A DNA stretch of 64,000 nucleotides from Actinopolymorpha alba DSM 45243 (GTDB lineage Bacteria > Actinomycetota > Actinomycetes > Propionibacteriales > Actinopolymorphaceae): positions 310,001 through 374,000 of the forward strand of contig NZ_KB892708.1 of assembly GCF_000373925.1 (NCBI RefSeq), read 5' to 3'. Positions 9,831 to 17,549 of the stretch are shown one piece after another; the first letter of the stretch is position 1; every line of letters starts with the position of its first letter. A program made the translations under genes and the position numbers. The notes beneath the pieces are model-generated. The model was not told the origin of the DNA. It ran no database searches and saw only the letters and a program-made list of their open reading frames with translations.

Positions 9831-9880
9831 AGATCGTGAAGACTTCAGGGGGTTATAGCACCCCAAAGTCTTCACGATCT
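9831..9880. repeat. Perfect hairpin before the GNAT gene region
   Basis: Arms AGATCGTGAAGACTT (9831-9845) and AAGTCTTCACGATCT (9866-9880) are perfect inverses, with a second GGGG/CCCC pairing inside. It belongs to no other family seen here. Apart from the repeats listed, 9087-10136 holds no supportable gene. Confidence 0.8.
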
Positions 9881-10081
9881 GAGATGGGCTCGCCCATCCG
9901 AGGCAGCCGCGCCCGCCAGCTGCCGGACCTTACGTGGCAAATGCTTACCTCACGTGGCACATTTCCGATTGCATGGCGGGAAATTCCGCGTACCCACACC
10001 GGAGAAGGCGTAGACAAAGACGGTTCCCGAAGCACGCTCGGTATTGCGGTCCCGGTCTGCCTGCATCAGGGTGGACCCCCG

Positions 10082-10129
10082 AATTGTCAGAGGTTTCTCG
10101 GTCTTTTAGCCGAGAAACCTCTGACAATT
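10082..10129. repeat. Palindrome, GGTTTCTCGG family, copy 2
   Basis: Perfect 20-bp arms at 10082-10101 and 10110-10129 surround an 8-base loop. It ends 7 bases beyond the stop of the minus-strand acetyltransferase gene, so it could serve as that gene's terminator. Confidence 0.85.
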
Positions 10130-10136
10130 GGCAAGC

Positions 10137-10640
10137 TCAGAGGCCAACCTCGGCGAGGGTGATCCACACGTCCGGAGGAAGCTCTGGTTTGCCTGGCACG
10201 GGACGGCCTTCCTCGTGCCAGGCGTCGCCGGCCTCGGCTGTCGCCACCCGGCGCCAGAAGTGCGCGGCTGCGGGGTTCTCCTCCTGGAACGGGATCTGCC
10301 ACGGGCCAGGGTGTAGGCGGAAGAGCGCGAGGGCGGCGTGGTGTCCGACGCGCTGGCGCCGCGCCGCGCGGACGACGAAGAACTCGCCCACCACTCGGTG
10401 TTCGCCGTTGACCCCGCGCACGAAGGCGAACCCCGCCACTCTGGAGTCGCTGAACATCAGGTACGCACGCCGGTCCGGGTCTTCCAGAAACGACGGGAGC
10501 CGGCCGAGCGAGAAGGTCCCGTCCGCATCCGGCATCATCCCGCGAAACTCCGACAGGTCATGCCGGTAGAGCTGCCACAGGCGTTCGAGAACGGGCCGGG
10601 TCTCCGGGGTCACGGGATGAAGGCTTACGTGTGTACTCAC
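10137..10640 (-). CDS. GNAT family N-acetyltransferase
   Basis: A 167-residue protein with the GNAT fold signature: a GVNGEHRVVGEFFVV strand, then RAARRQRVGHHAALALF (acetyl-CoA pyrophosphate-binding loop, R/Q-x-x-G-x-G/A-like) and a C-terminal PFQEENPAAAHFWRRV segment typical of the last helix. It would transfer an acetyl group to an unidentified amine. The GTG at 10640 (VSTHVSLHPVTPETR) was chosen because upstream codons are basic and low complexity. No close partner gene; the ArsR gene upstream runs the same way with a 123-bp gap. Confidence 0.78.
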   Translation of the reverse strand: MSTHVSLHPVTPETRPVLERLWQLYRHDLSEFRGMMPDADGTFSLGRLPSFLEDPDRRAYLMFSDSRVAGFAFVRGVNGEHRVVGEFFVVRAARRQRVGHHAALALFRLHPGPWQIPFQEENPAAAHFWRRVATAEAGDAWHEEGRPVPGKPELPPDVWITLAEVGL

Positions 10641-10763
10641 CTGCGTAGCCTGGCAGCGGCGCCGTCGGCGTGAGCTGACGGGTAAGCCCGGAAAGCCACG
10701 GGCGGACGGCCGGTCAGCTTGTGCCCCCACCCGTCCGTCGAAGCTCAGCCCGATCCGGGATCG

Positions 10764-11084
10764 TCATCCGGCATCGTCATCAGGCATCGAGTCGAGGTGG
10801 CGTTCGAGCGCGTCGAGGCGGCTCGCCCACAGCCGGCGGTACGGCGCCAGCCACGCGTCGATCTCCTCCAGTGGCTCAGGGCGGAGTTCGTACCACCGCC
10901 GCTGGGCATCCTGCCGGACCCGCACGAACCCGTTGTCGCGCAGCACCCGGAGATGCTTGGAGGTGCCCGGCTGGCTGAGTCCGAGCTGGTCCACGAGCTC
11001 GCCGACGGACCGGGGGCGTTCGAGGAGTAGGTCGAGGATCCGCCGCCGGGTCGGCTCGGCCAGAACGTCGAAGGTCGTCGCCAT
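10764..11084 (-). CDS. ArsR/SmtB family winged-helix repressor
   Basis: A 106-residue single-domain winged helix protein (ADVLAEPTRRRILDLL-like start, SQPGTSKHLRVLRDNGFV recognition helix at about residues 36-53). It lacks the paired cysteine metal-binding motifs of SmtB/ArsR metal sensors, so it probably belongs to the group that senses other signals or is controlled by expression. Such regulators are usually coupled to an AHSA1/SRPBCC gene, which is absent here. A dyad at 11092-11111 just upstream suggests autorepression. Confidence 0.88.
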   Translation of the reverse strand: MATTFDVLAEPTRRRILDLLLERPRSVGELVDQLGLSQPGTSKHLRVLRDNGFVRVRQDAQRRWYELRPEPLEEIDAWLAPYRRLWASRLDALERHLDSMPDDDAG

Positions 11085-11091
11085 GCCTTGA

Positions 11092-11111
11092 ATATAACCG
11101 ATAGGTAATAT
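11092..11111. promoter_or_regulatory. Putative ArsR autoregulatory operator
   Basis: ATATAACC-GATA-GGTAATAT is an inverted repeat with one mismatch, 8 bases upstream of the ArsR start. It is AT-rich in a GC-rich background, so it is also the likely -10 region. Confidence 0.5.
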
Positions 11112-11187
11112 AACTGCCAGCCGGGAGGCCGAAGTCAGCCGGCAGGCTCGTGAGCGGGCGGGCCCGTGAGCTCAGCCGGCCCAGGGC

Positions 11188-12354
11188 TCAGTACGCCGAG
11201 GCTCGGATGGCGAAGACCGACCGCTGGTTGGGGTGTTCGGTCAGCGACCACAACTGGTCACGGTCGCCCCAGTACGACACGTCCTCCGGCCCGATCGGCA
11301 GCGTGTCGTAATGCATGGCCACCGAGCCACCCGGCCGGAAGGTCGCGAGGTCGCCCTTGTTGGAATCGCCGTCGCTGGTGGACAGGTAGAACTTCCCGTT
11401 GATCGCCGTCGCACCCTGCATGCTGGTCACCGACATGTCGTACGCCTCGGTGCCGGGCGTGAGCCCGTCAGAGGAGGCGCGCAGCAGCCGCGTGGTGTAG
11501 TCGAGCGGGAACCTCACCAGGCGGGTGCCGGTGCCCGGATAGCCGTACTCGCCGACGACCACGCTGTCCGGTGTACTGGTGCGGTCGAGAGCGGCGAAGG
11601 AGAACCTGAGGTGGGGGTACCCACCCGCCGTCGACCGGGTGTCGCGGAAGGCCTGCGGTAGAACGTACTTGTAGCCGAACGCCTGGTAGCTTCCGTCCGC
11701 CTGGAGGCCGATCTTCGTGCTGTCTCCGGTGGTGACCCGCCAGATGTGGCGGAGGTCGAAGACGCGGAACCCGATGTTCGTGTCCGCGACGTAGAGGTAG
11801 TAGCCGTACCAGAACATCCCGCCGGCGTGGATGTTGACCGAACGGAACGACGCCTTGCCGTCTGACCGGGTGTAGGGCTCGACCAGCAGGGTGTGGCGGT
11901 ACACCGGTGCGGAGGTGTTGGACCAGTCGACGAACGACACCCGCACGCCCTTGTCGATGCCGTCGTCGGCGGCGTCGTACCAACTGGTCATGATCACCCT
12001 CGCGCCCTCGTATGTTCCGGCGGCGTAGGCGTCGGCGGAGGTCGTGATGGCCTGGGGGTACCACGCGGTGGTCGCAGCGTCGCCGGAGTTCCAGCAGAAC
12101 GCTACGACTAGGACAGCTGCTCCGGGCGAGCACCTGCTGGCGGTCCGGTTGGCGTCGGCGACGACGTCCGGCACCGAGACGTTGGGCAACGCGGCGTCGA
12201 GGTCGTGAATGAGGCCGGAGTACGCCGACTTCGTAAGCCGGAAGTTCGCGGCGTTCAGGGTGCTCGCGGCATCGGCGGCGGGGACCGGTAGCAACCACGC
12301 GGACACGAGGAGGAGGGCTGTCGTCAGGCCGAGCAGTGACCTTTGTCGCACCAT
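11188..12354 (-). CDS. Secreted protein of unknown function
   Basis: A 388-residue protein with a clear Sec signal peptide: basic MVRQR, a hydrophobic core (LLGLTTALLLVSAWLLP) and an AADAA cleavage region near residue 30. The mature part has aromatic and Gly/Asp-rich repeats (YLYVADTNIGFRVFDLRHIW, VVGEYGYPGTGTRLVRF, FYLSTSDGDSNKGDL, WGDRDQLWSLTEHPNQR), suggestive of a beta-propeller. The ATG at 12354 follows GGAGA; a longer frame upstream is basic and low complexity. It resembles conserved secreted hypothetical proteins of actinomycetes. Ligand or activity unknown. Confidence 0.8.
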   Translation of the reverse strand: MVRQRSLLGLTTALLLVSAWLLPVPAADAASTLNAANFRLTKSAYSGLIHDLDAALPNVSVPDVVADANRTASRCSPGAAVLVVAFCWNSGDAATTAWYPQAITTSADAYAAGTYEGARVIMTSWYDAADDGIDKGVRVSFVDWSNTSAPVYRHTLLVEPYTRSDGKASFRSVNIHAGGMFWYGYYLYVADTNIGFRVFDLRHIWRVTTGDSTKIGLQADGSYQAFGYKYVLPQAFRDTRSTAGGYPHLRFSFAALDRTSTPDSVVVGEYGYPGTGTRLVRFPLDYTTRLLRASSDGLTPGTEAYDMSVTSMQGATAINGKFYLSTSDGDSNKGDLATFRPGGSVAMHYDTLPIGPEDVSYWGDRDQLWSLTEHPNQRSVFAIRASAY

Positions 12355-12520
12355 GTCGGGTCTCCGGAGTCGAATCGCCGGGAGGGGTGACCGATCTGCC
12401 CGCATGATGCGGCGGCGAGGACGTCGCGTTCGGCTCCTGGCATCAAGCGGCCACGGGGGACATGGGCCGTCGCCACCTGCTGCCCGGACCGATGGGGGCC
12501 GGCCAACCGTGAACGAGTCT

Positions 12521-12563
12521 GGGGGCGGGCCCACGCGGGCTACGCCCGCCTGGGCCCGCCCCC
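12521..12563. terminator. Very GC-rich hairpin
   Basis: GGGGGCGGGCCCACGCGGGC (12521-12540) pairs with 12544-12563 with one mismatch and a 3-base loop. No T-run follows. It lies between two genes transcribed away from each other, so it is not a simple end-of-gene terminator; it might insulate the two promoters. Confidence 0.5.
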
Positions 12564-12645
12564 ACCTCGACGATCAGCCCGGCGCGAGACCCGCGAGGCA
12601 GGTCGGCGACCATGTGGTGACAGTACGCCGTTCGAGGAGGTCGTC

Positions 12646-13137
12646 GTGCCCGATTACCGCGTCCGCCGGGTCCGCGAGTCCGACGTCGATGCCGTGGTGG
12701 CTCTGATCCACGAACTCGCCGCGTACGAGCGCGCCGCGGACGAATGCCATCTGAGGGCGGCGCAGCTTCGCGAGGCGCTGTTCGGTGCGGCGCCGGCCCT
12801 CTTCGCCCATGTCGCGGAGGTCGATGGTGTCGTTGTCGGATGTGCGGTGTGGTTCCTGAACTTCTCCACCTGGCGTGGGACGCACGGCATCTATCTCGAG
12901 GACCTCTATGTCCAGCCCGCACACCGGGGTTCGGGTTTGGGCAAGGCTCTGTTGACAGCGCTCGCGGAGGAGTGCGTACGACGCGGATACGCCCGGCTCG
13001 AATGGTCCGTTCTGGACTGGAATGCGCCTTCGATCGATTTCTACAAGGCGCTTGGCGCGCTGCCGATGGAGGAGTGGACGACGTGGCGGCTCACCGGATC
13101 CGCCCAGCAGCAGCTCGGGTCAGGCGCCGAGGCATAG
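12646..13137 (+). CDS. GNAT family N-acetyltransferase, diamine acetyltransferase-like
   Basis: A 163-residue GNAT protein resembling spermidine/spermine-type acetyltransferases: start YRVRRVRESDVDAVVALIHEL, strand GIYLEDLYVQP (residues about 86-96), acetyl-CoA loop HRGSGLGKALL (about 98-108) and terminal WNAPSIDFYKALGA. It probably acetylates a small amine or polyamine, but specificity cannot be set from sequence. GTG start at 12646 preceded by GAGGAGG. Single gene; convergent with the next one. Confidence 0.85.
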   Translation: MPDYRVRRVRESDVDAVVALIHELAAYERAADECHLRAAQLREALFGAAPALFAHVAEVDGVVVGCAVWFLNFSTWRGTHGIYLEDLYVQPAHRGSGLGKALLTALAEECVRRGYARLEWSVLDWNAPSIDFYKALGALPMEEWTTWRLTGSAQQQLGSGAEA

Positions 13138-13161
13138 GCAGAAGAGCACGTTCACAGGCTC

Positions 13162-13746
13162 TTATACCTCCACGGATGACTTCTTGTCGTAGGTGAGGAT
13201 GACGGTGCCGCGCTCGAGCGCGCGGTTGTCCACGAGCGTGAAGTGCGTGGGGGAGAAATCACTGGTGAACAAGGGGATTCCGGTGCCGATGACGATGGGG
13301 TACAGCTTGATGACGAGGGTGTCGATCTCGTCGAGCAGCGCACCGGCCAGGCGTGAACCGCCCGTCAGGTAGATGTCCTTGCCGGCTTCGGCCTTCAACT
13401 CCCGGATCTTGTCCACCAGGTCGCCGGAGATGATCTCGACCGTGGGATCGGGGGATTCCTTCATGCTCTCCGAAACGACGTACTGGCGTAGATGGGCGTA
13501 CGGGCTGGTGATCCCGATCGCAAGGGCGGGTTCGTAGGTGGCGCGCCCCTGAACGCCGGTGTCGAAGGTGGGGTTCTCGACGTCAACGCCGAGTTGCTGG
13601 CGAACATGCGTCGGCAGGGTGTCGGGGTAGGCCTCAACGATGAAGTCGATGACGTCCTGCGACACCGGAAAGAAGTCGAATCCGCCATCGGGTGCGGCGA
13701 TGAAGCCGTCGATGGTCATGCCGATGTAGTAAACGAGCTTGCGCAT
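13162..13746 (-). CDS. Dihydrofolate reductase fold (RibD C-terminal) protein
   Basis: A 194-residue protein of the RibD_C/DHFR-like family: N-terminal MRKLVYYIGMTIDGFIAAPDG, central KDIYLTGGSRLAGALL (NADPH-binding glycine loop, about residues 122-137) and C-terminal RGTVILTYDK. These act as NADPH-dependent reductases, but most actinobacterial copies have no known substrate. It lies 13 bases after the MarR gene, so both are probably one transcript controlled by the operator at 14260. Confidence 0.85.
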   Translation of the reverse strand: MRKLVYYIGMTIDGFIAAPDGGFDFFPVSQDVIDFIVEAYPDTLPTHVRQQLGVDVENPTFDTGVQGRATYEPALAIGITSPYAHLRQYVVSESMKESPDPTVEIISGDLVDKIRELKAEAGKDIYLTGGSRLAGALLDEIDTLVIKLYPIVIGTGIPLFTSDFSPTHFTLVDNRALERGTVILTYDKKSSVEV

Positions 13747-13759
13747 GTCCCATACCTTC

Positions 13760-14239
13760 TCACCGCTTGGTGGCGCGGGACGTGTCCTGGGCCGCGGCTG
13801 GCTCGGACTCTGCCTCGGCTAGCCTGTCGAGGAACTCCGCGACGACGGTGAGCTGTTCGGTGGTGTAGCCGCGGGCGATCGCCGCGACGCGCCGCGAGCG
13901 GCAACTCTGGTGGGCCAGGTGTTCGTCGGCCAGCTCGATGACGACCTTGCGGCGGTCATCGACGCATCGGACCCGCCGGACGTATCCCGCGCGCTCCAGC
14001 CGGTCGATCGTCCCGGTGATCGTGCCTGAGGAGCCGATGCCGCTCCGCTGCCCAAGTTGTCCAGGACTCAGGGGTCCGTGCAACACCAGCAGATTGAGGA
14101 AGTTCGCCTCGCAGGTGCTGAGGGTGAGCCCGGCTTCGGCTCCGTCCAGGTGGTCGGTCCGCGCGGAGGCGGCTCCGAAGCGGCTCAGGGCAGCCTCGAT
14201 CTGACCCAGCAGGCAGCGCTTTTCTGACTGGCTTGCCAA
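13760..14239 (-). CDS. MarR family transcriptional regulator
   Basis: A winged-helix MarR protein of 159 residues: GPLSPGQLGQRSGIGSSGTITGTIDRLERAGYVRR is the DNA-binding region (about residues 55-90), followed by the wing with DDRRKVVIEL. The TTG at 14239 was preferred because GGGGAGG stands 7 bases upstream; an ATG at 14257 would have no ribosome site. A 20-bp perfect palindrome lies directly upstream, followed by the divergent MFS gene, so it likely represses itself, the reductase-fold gene and the pump. Confidence 0.88.
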   Translation of the reverse strand: MASQSEKRCLLGQIEAALSRFGAASARTDHLDGAEAGLTLSTCEANFLNLLVLHGPLSPGQLGQRSGIGSSGTITGTIDRLERAGYVRRVRCVDDRRKVVIELADEHLAHQSCRSRRVAAIARGYTTEQLTVVAEFLDRLAEAESEPAAAQDTSRATKR

Positions 14240-14259
14240 TGGCCGACCTCCCCTCATAA

Positions 14260-14279
14260 TCTGTCGTCTAGACGACAGA
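14260..14279. promoter_or_regulatory. MarR operator, perfect 20-bp palindrome
   Basis: TCTGTCGTCTAGACGACAGA is its own reverse complement over 20 bp, in the gap between the divergent MarR and MFS genes. A perfect match of this length is well above chance in 120 bp. Confidence 0.85.
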
Positions 14280-14287
14280 ATCGCCTG

Positions 14288-14313
14288 AACGACAAAGTTG
14301 TCTCAACGACAAG
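14288..14313. promoter_or_regulatory. Second MarR-type half-site cluster
   Basis: CGACA-type words repeat here, including TTGTC-N5-GACAA (14298-14312), which shares GACA/TGTC half-sites with the main operator. It may be a second, weaker site controlling the MFS side. Confidence 0.5.
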
Positions 14314-14376
14314 TCTCGAACCAAGCCTGTCGCCTCCCAAAGATTTTACGGACCCCAAGCCATGGAGGAGCATGCC

Positions 14377-15822
14377 GTGAACGCCGACACCGCGTCCGCC
14401 GCCCTCGCCGAGCGCGAGCCGGCCCCGACCCCTGATCCGCGCCGGTGGTACGCGGCGGTGGTCCTGATCGTGGCCTTCATGCTGGACCTGATCAACGTCA
14501 CGATTGTCACCGTCGCCCTTCCGAGCATCCAACGCGACCTGCGCGCCGGAGCCACCGACCTGGAATGGATCTCGGCGGCGTACCTGCTCGCCTTCGCGGT
14601 CGCGCTCATCACGTCCGCGCGGTTGGGGGATCTCTTCGGCCGTAAACGCGTCTTCCTGCTCTCGATCGCGGCGTTCGGACTGACCAGCCTCGCGTGTGCC
14701 CTGGCTCCCAACGTGACCGTGCTGATCGCCGCACGCGTCGCCCAGGGACTGGCGGCGGCCGGGATCGCGCCACAGGTCCTCAGCACCATCTACGGGATCT
14801 TCGATGGCAGGGAGCGAGCCTCGGTGTTCGGGCTGTTCGGCATCGTGGCCAGCGTTGCCCAGGCGCTCGGCCTGGTGCTCGGCGGCGTTCTCGTCAACGC
14901 GAACCTGGCCGGATCTGGCTGGCGGATGGTCTTCGTGGTCAGTGTCCCGATCGCCGCCGTTCTTGTCGTCCTGGGTGCCCGTCTGGTGCCGGAGACGCGG
15001 GTGCCGGGCGCGATCCGGCCGAACATCTGGTCGGCCGGCGTCCTCACGGTGGGACTGGTCGCGGTCATCGTGCCGCTCCTGGAAGGCAGCCGTCTCGGCT
15101 GGCCGCTCTGGTGCTGGCTGTGCCTGGTCGGCGGCGTGCTGGCCGTCGTGCTGTTGGCTGTCGTCGAAGCGCGCCAGGGCACGCGGCAGACCGCCCCCCT
15201 GCTGCCGGCCGATCTCCTCAGGATCCGGTCAGTCGGCTCGGCGCTGCTGATCCAGTTGATCGTGTTCGCCGCCTTCAGCGGTCTCCTGCTGGTCCTGACC
15301 CTGTGGGTGCAGAACGGCCTGGGCTACTCGCCCCTGCGGGCCGGCGTGGTCACGATCGCGTTGTGTGCCGGCGCGATGTCGATGGCCCCGCTGGTCGGCC
15401 GCCTGGTCATGAGGTTCGGCCGAAGCACTGTGGGTGCTGGCTGTGTGCTCGGCGCGCTCGGCGCGCTCGCCCTCCTGCCCGCTGGCTTGGCCACGCCGGA
15501 CGTCGGCGCCTGGTCGATCGTGCCCGGGCTGGTGCTGCTCGGTGCCGGTATCAACCTGATCATGCCGCCGCTCACCACGCTCTTCATGGCCGCGGTGCCG
15601 GCACGGCACGCCGCGTCGGCGTCGGGGATCCTGAGCACCGGGCAGCAGTTCGCCGGGGCGTTGGGTGTGGCCGTTCTCGGTGCGCTCTTCTTCTCGACGC
15701 TGGGCGCTGGCGACTATCGGGCGGCGTTCACCACCACAGCGATCGTGATCGCGGCGTCCATGATCGTCTGCGCACCCCTGTGTCTGATGCTGGCGCGTCG
15801 CGAGGAGAGCGCCTCGACGTGA
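14377..15822 (+). CDS. MFS drug-efflux transporter (DHA2 family)
   Basis: A 481-residue major facilitator protein with about 14 membrane segments. Motif A is visible as RLGDLFGRKRVFLL (about residues 84-97) and motif C-like GLVLGGVLVN follows in TM5. The GTG at 14377 was chosen because GGAGGAG at 14364-14370 is a good ribosome site for it, whereas the ATG at 14362 has none and overlaps that site. The divergent MarR gene and its operator suggest inducible efflux of a toxic compound. Substrate unknown. Confidence 0.88.
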   Translation: MNADTASAALAEREPAPTPDPRRWYAAVVLIVAFMLDLINVTIVTVALPSIQRDLRAGATDLEWISAAYLLAFAVALITSARLGDLFGRKRVFLLSIAAFGLTSLACALAPNVTVLIAARVAQGLAAAGIAPQVLSTIYGIFDGRERASVFGLFGIVASVAQALGLVLGGVLVNANLAGSGWRMVFVVSVPIAAVLVVLGARLVPETRVPGAIRPNIWSAGVLTVGLVAVIVPLLEGSRLGWPLWCWLCLVGGVLAVVLLAVVEARQGTRQTAPLLPADLLRIRSVGSALLIQLIVFAAFSGLLLVLTLWVQNGLGYSPLRAGVVTIALCAGAMSMAPLVGRLVMRFGRSTVGAGCVLGALGALALLPAGLATPDVGAWSIVPGLVLLGAGINLIMPPLTTLFMAAVPARHAASASGILSTGQQFAGALGVAVLGALFFSTLGAGDYRAAFTTTAIVIAASMIVCAPLCLMLARREESAST

Positions 15823-15850
15823 TGGCCGTAAAACCGGCGGGCGCGGCGTC

Positions 15851-16696
15851 TCAGGCGACCAGGTGGCTGAGGATGGTGGCGACCTCGGTGGGACGGATCA
15901 GGATTCCGACGTGGCTGCTGTCGATCGAATGCACGTCGAACGGGTTGTCGGGCGCGCGGGCGTCCGCTTCCTTGATGAACCTGTCCTGGAGCGCGACGGG
16001 AATCGACCGGTCCGCGGTGAGCCTGATGTACGTACGCGGAATGCGGCCCCAGGTGGCTTCCTGGGCTCGATCGTCCGCCGAGCCGACGTCGAGGTTCTCG
16101 TCCGGCTCCAGGGTGTTGAGGAACGCCAGCAGCTCGCGTTCGGTCCCGTCGGCCAGGAGTTCGGCCCTGAAGTGGGCGAGGGTGGCGGGATCGGACGTAC
16201 GCCAGTTCATCCTGAGCACGCCGAGCTCGGCCGGGTTTCCGACCAGCGGGGAGGTGTCTTCGCTGATGCGGACGGAGGAGTACTCAGGGGTCTGCATGTA
16301 CTCCGCGGGGGTCAGGTCGACGCAGCACCAGGCCGAGACGTAGACGATCCGGCTGATCAGGTCCGGCACCGCGTTGCCGACGCCTGTGAGCGTCAGGCCT
16401 CCACGGCTGTGACCAACCAGGATCACCGGCCCATGCTCCGACGCTCGTCGAACGATCCCGATCACATGCTCGACGTTGTCCGCGAGCGTGACTCCAGCCA
16501 GCGTGGCCGGTGCGGTGGCCAGGGTCGCGAGGTCCTGCGGCGCCTGGTAGGACGCCGCGTACGCCGCCTCGAAGCCATGGCCCGGTAGGTCGACAGCGAG
16601 CGCGCGGTGGCCGCGCAGCGTGAGCTCGCGCAGGAGCGGGGCCCAGTGGAACGAGTTGCTGAACGAGCCGTGCACGAAGACGAACGTCGGAGTCAT
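15851..16696 (-). CDS. Alpha/beta hydrolase
   Basis: A 281-residue alpha/beta-hydrolase: oxyanion motif HGSFSNSFHW at about residues 9-18, nucleophile elbow VGHSRGG with the serine near residue 96, and a late SSHVGIL with the probable catalytic histidine near 263. It is close to plant-type esterase/hydroxynitrile-lyase-like hydrolases (EstC, salicylate-esterase group), which act on small esters. It is convergent with the MFS gene and lies 34 bases beyond the sugar ABC operon's last gene. Substrate unknown. Confidence 0.88.
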   Translation of the reverse strand: MTPTFVFVHGSFSNSFHWAPLLRELTLRGHRALAVDLPGHGFEAAYAASYQAPQDLATLATAPATLAGVTLADNVEHVIGIVRRASEHGPVILVGHSRGGLTLTGVGNAVPDLISRIVYVSAWCCVDLTPAEYMQTPEYSSVRISEDTSPLVGNPAELGVLRMNWRTSDPATLAHFRAELLADGTERELLAFLNTLEPDENLDVGSADDRAQEATWGRIPRTYIRLTADRSIPVALQDRFIKEADARAPDNPFDVHSIDSSHVGILIRPTEVATILSHLVA

Positions 16697-16730
16697 GTCC
16701 CGGACCCCTCCACACCAGGGCGCCGCGCGG

Positions 16731-17549
16731 TCACTTGACCGCTCCCGACAGCATCCCCGCGATGAAGTGGCGCTGCAGGAACAGATAGACCACGACCACC
16801 GGTGCCGCCACGATCGTCGCGCCGGCAGCCAGCAGCGAGAACTGCGAGGTGTGCTGTCCCTGGAAGAACGCCAGGCCGAGCGGTGCCGTTTTGAGATCCT
16901 CGGCGGTGATCATCACCAGGGGCATGAGGAATTCGTTCCAGGTCCACATGAAGATGAGCATCGACATCGTCAACAGGGCCGGCTTGCTGATCGGCACGAG
17001 AATCCGCCACAGCACGCCCCAGCGGGTCGCGCCATCCAGCTGCGCCGCCTCGATGAGGCTGGTGGGAATCCCGCGGAAGAAGTTACGCATCCAGAAGGTC
17101 GCGAACGCCAAGGACTGCGCGATCTGCGGGAAGATCAGCGACCAGTAGGTGTCGGTCAGTCCGATGTCGCGTAGGTCGTAGTAGAGCGGGATGATGAGCG
17201 CCTCGCTCGGCACCATCAAGCCGAGCAGGAGAAGGTAGAACAACACCGACTGGCCGCGAAAGCGCATGGTGGCGAAGGCGTAGCCGGCCAGGATCGCGAG
17301 GATGCTCGCCAGCACCACGACGCTCACGGTCACGATCGCGCTCGAGCGCATGTACGTGCCGAAGTGGCCTTGGTTCCAGGCGGTCAGGAAGTTGGCGAAG
17401 TGCGGTGAGTCCGGAAGCGTCAACGACGCCGAGGAGTTCGCCGGATCGGTGAGTGCCGACGACAGGACCCCGAGGAGCGGGAACAACGCGATCACGGCGA
17501 AGAACCCGAGGATGAGGTAGTTGAGGGTGGCTTCCCGCTTGGAGATCAT
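16731..17549 (-). CDS. Carbohydrate ABC transporter permease, MalG type
   Basis: A 272-residue inner-membrane permease with six predicted membrane segments and the EAA loop EAAQLDGATRWGVLWRILVP (about residues 185-204) that contacts the ATPase. It overlaps the partner permease by ATGA (17546-17549). No ATP-binding subunit is encoded in the cluster, so a shared MsiK-type ATPase elsewhere in the genome must energise it, as is common for actinobacterial sugar importers. Confidence 0.92.
   Translation of the reverse strand: MISKREATLNYLILGFFAVIALFPLLGVLSSALTDPANSSASLTLPDSPHFANFLTAWNQGHFGTYMRSSAIVTVSVVVLASILAILAGYAFATMRFRGQSVLFYLLLLGLMVPSEALIIPLYYDLRDIGLTDTYWSLIFPQIAQSLAFATFWMRNFFRGIPTSLIEAAQLDGATRWGVLWRILVPISKPALLTMSMLIFMWTWNEFLMPLVMITAEDLKTAPLGLAFFQGQHTSQFSLLAAGATIVAAPVVVVYLFLQRHFIAGMLSGAVK

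Noticed and set aside
9934-10569. Plus-strand ORF across the repeat block and the acetyltransferase gene
   Set aside because: It runs antisense to a well-supported GNAT gene and through palindromic repeats, with no ribosome site.
11084-11187. An AHSA1/SRPBCC partner gene expected near the ArsR gene
   Set aside because: No such frame exists next to the ArsR gene; the neighbours are the GNAT and secreted-protein genes.
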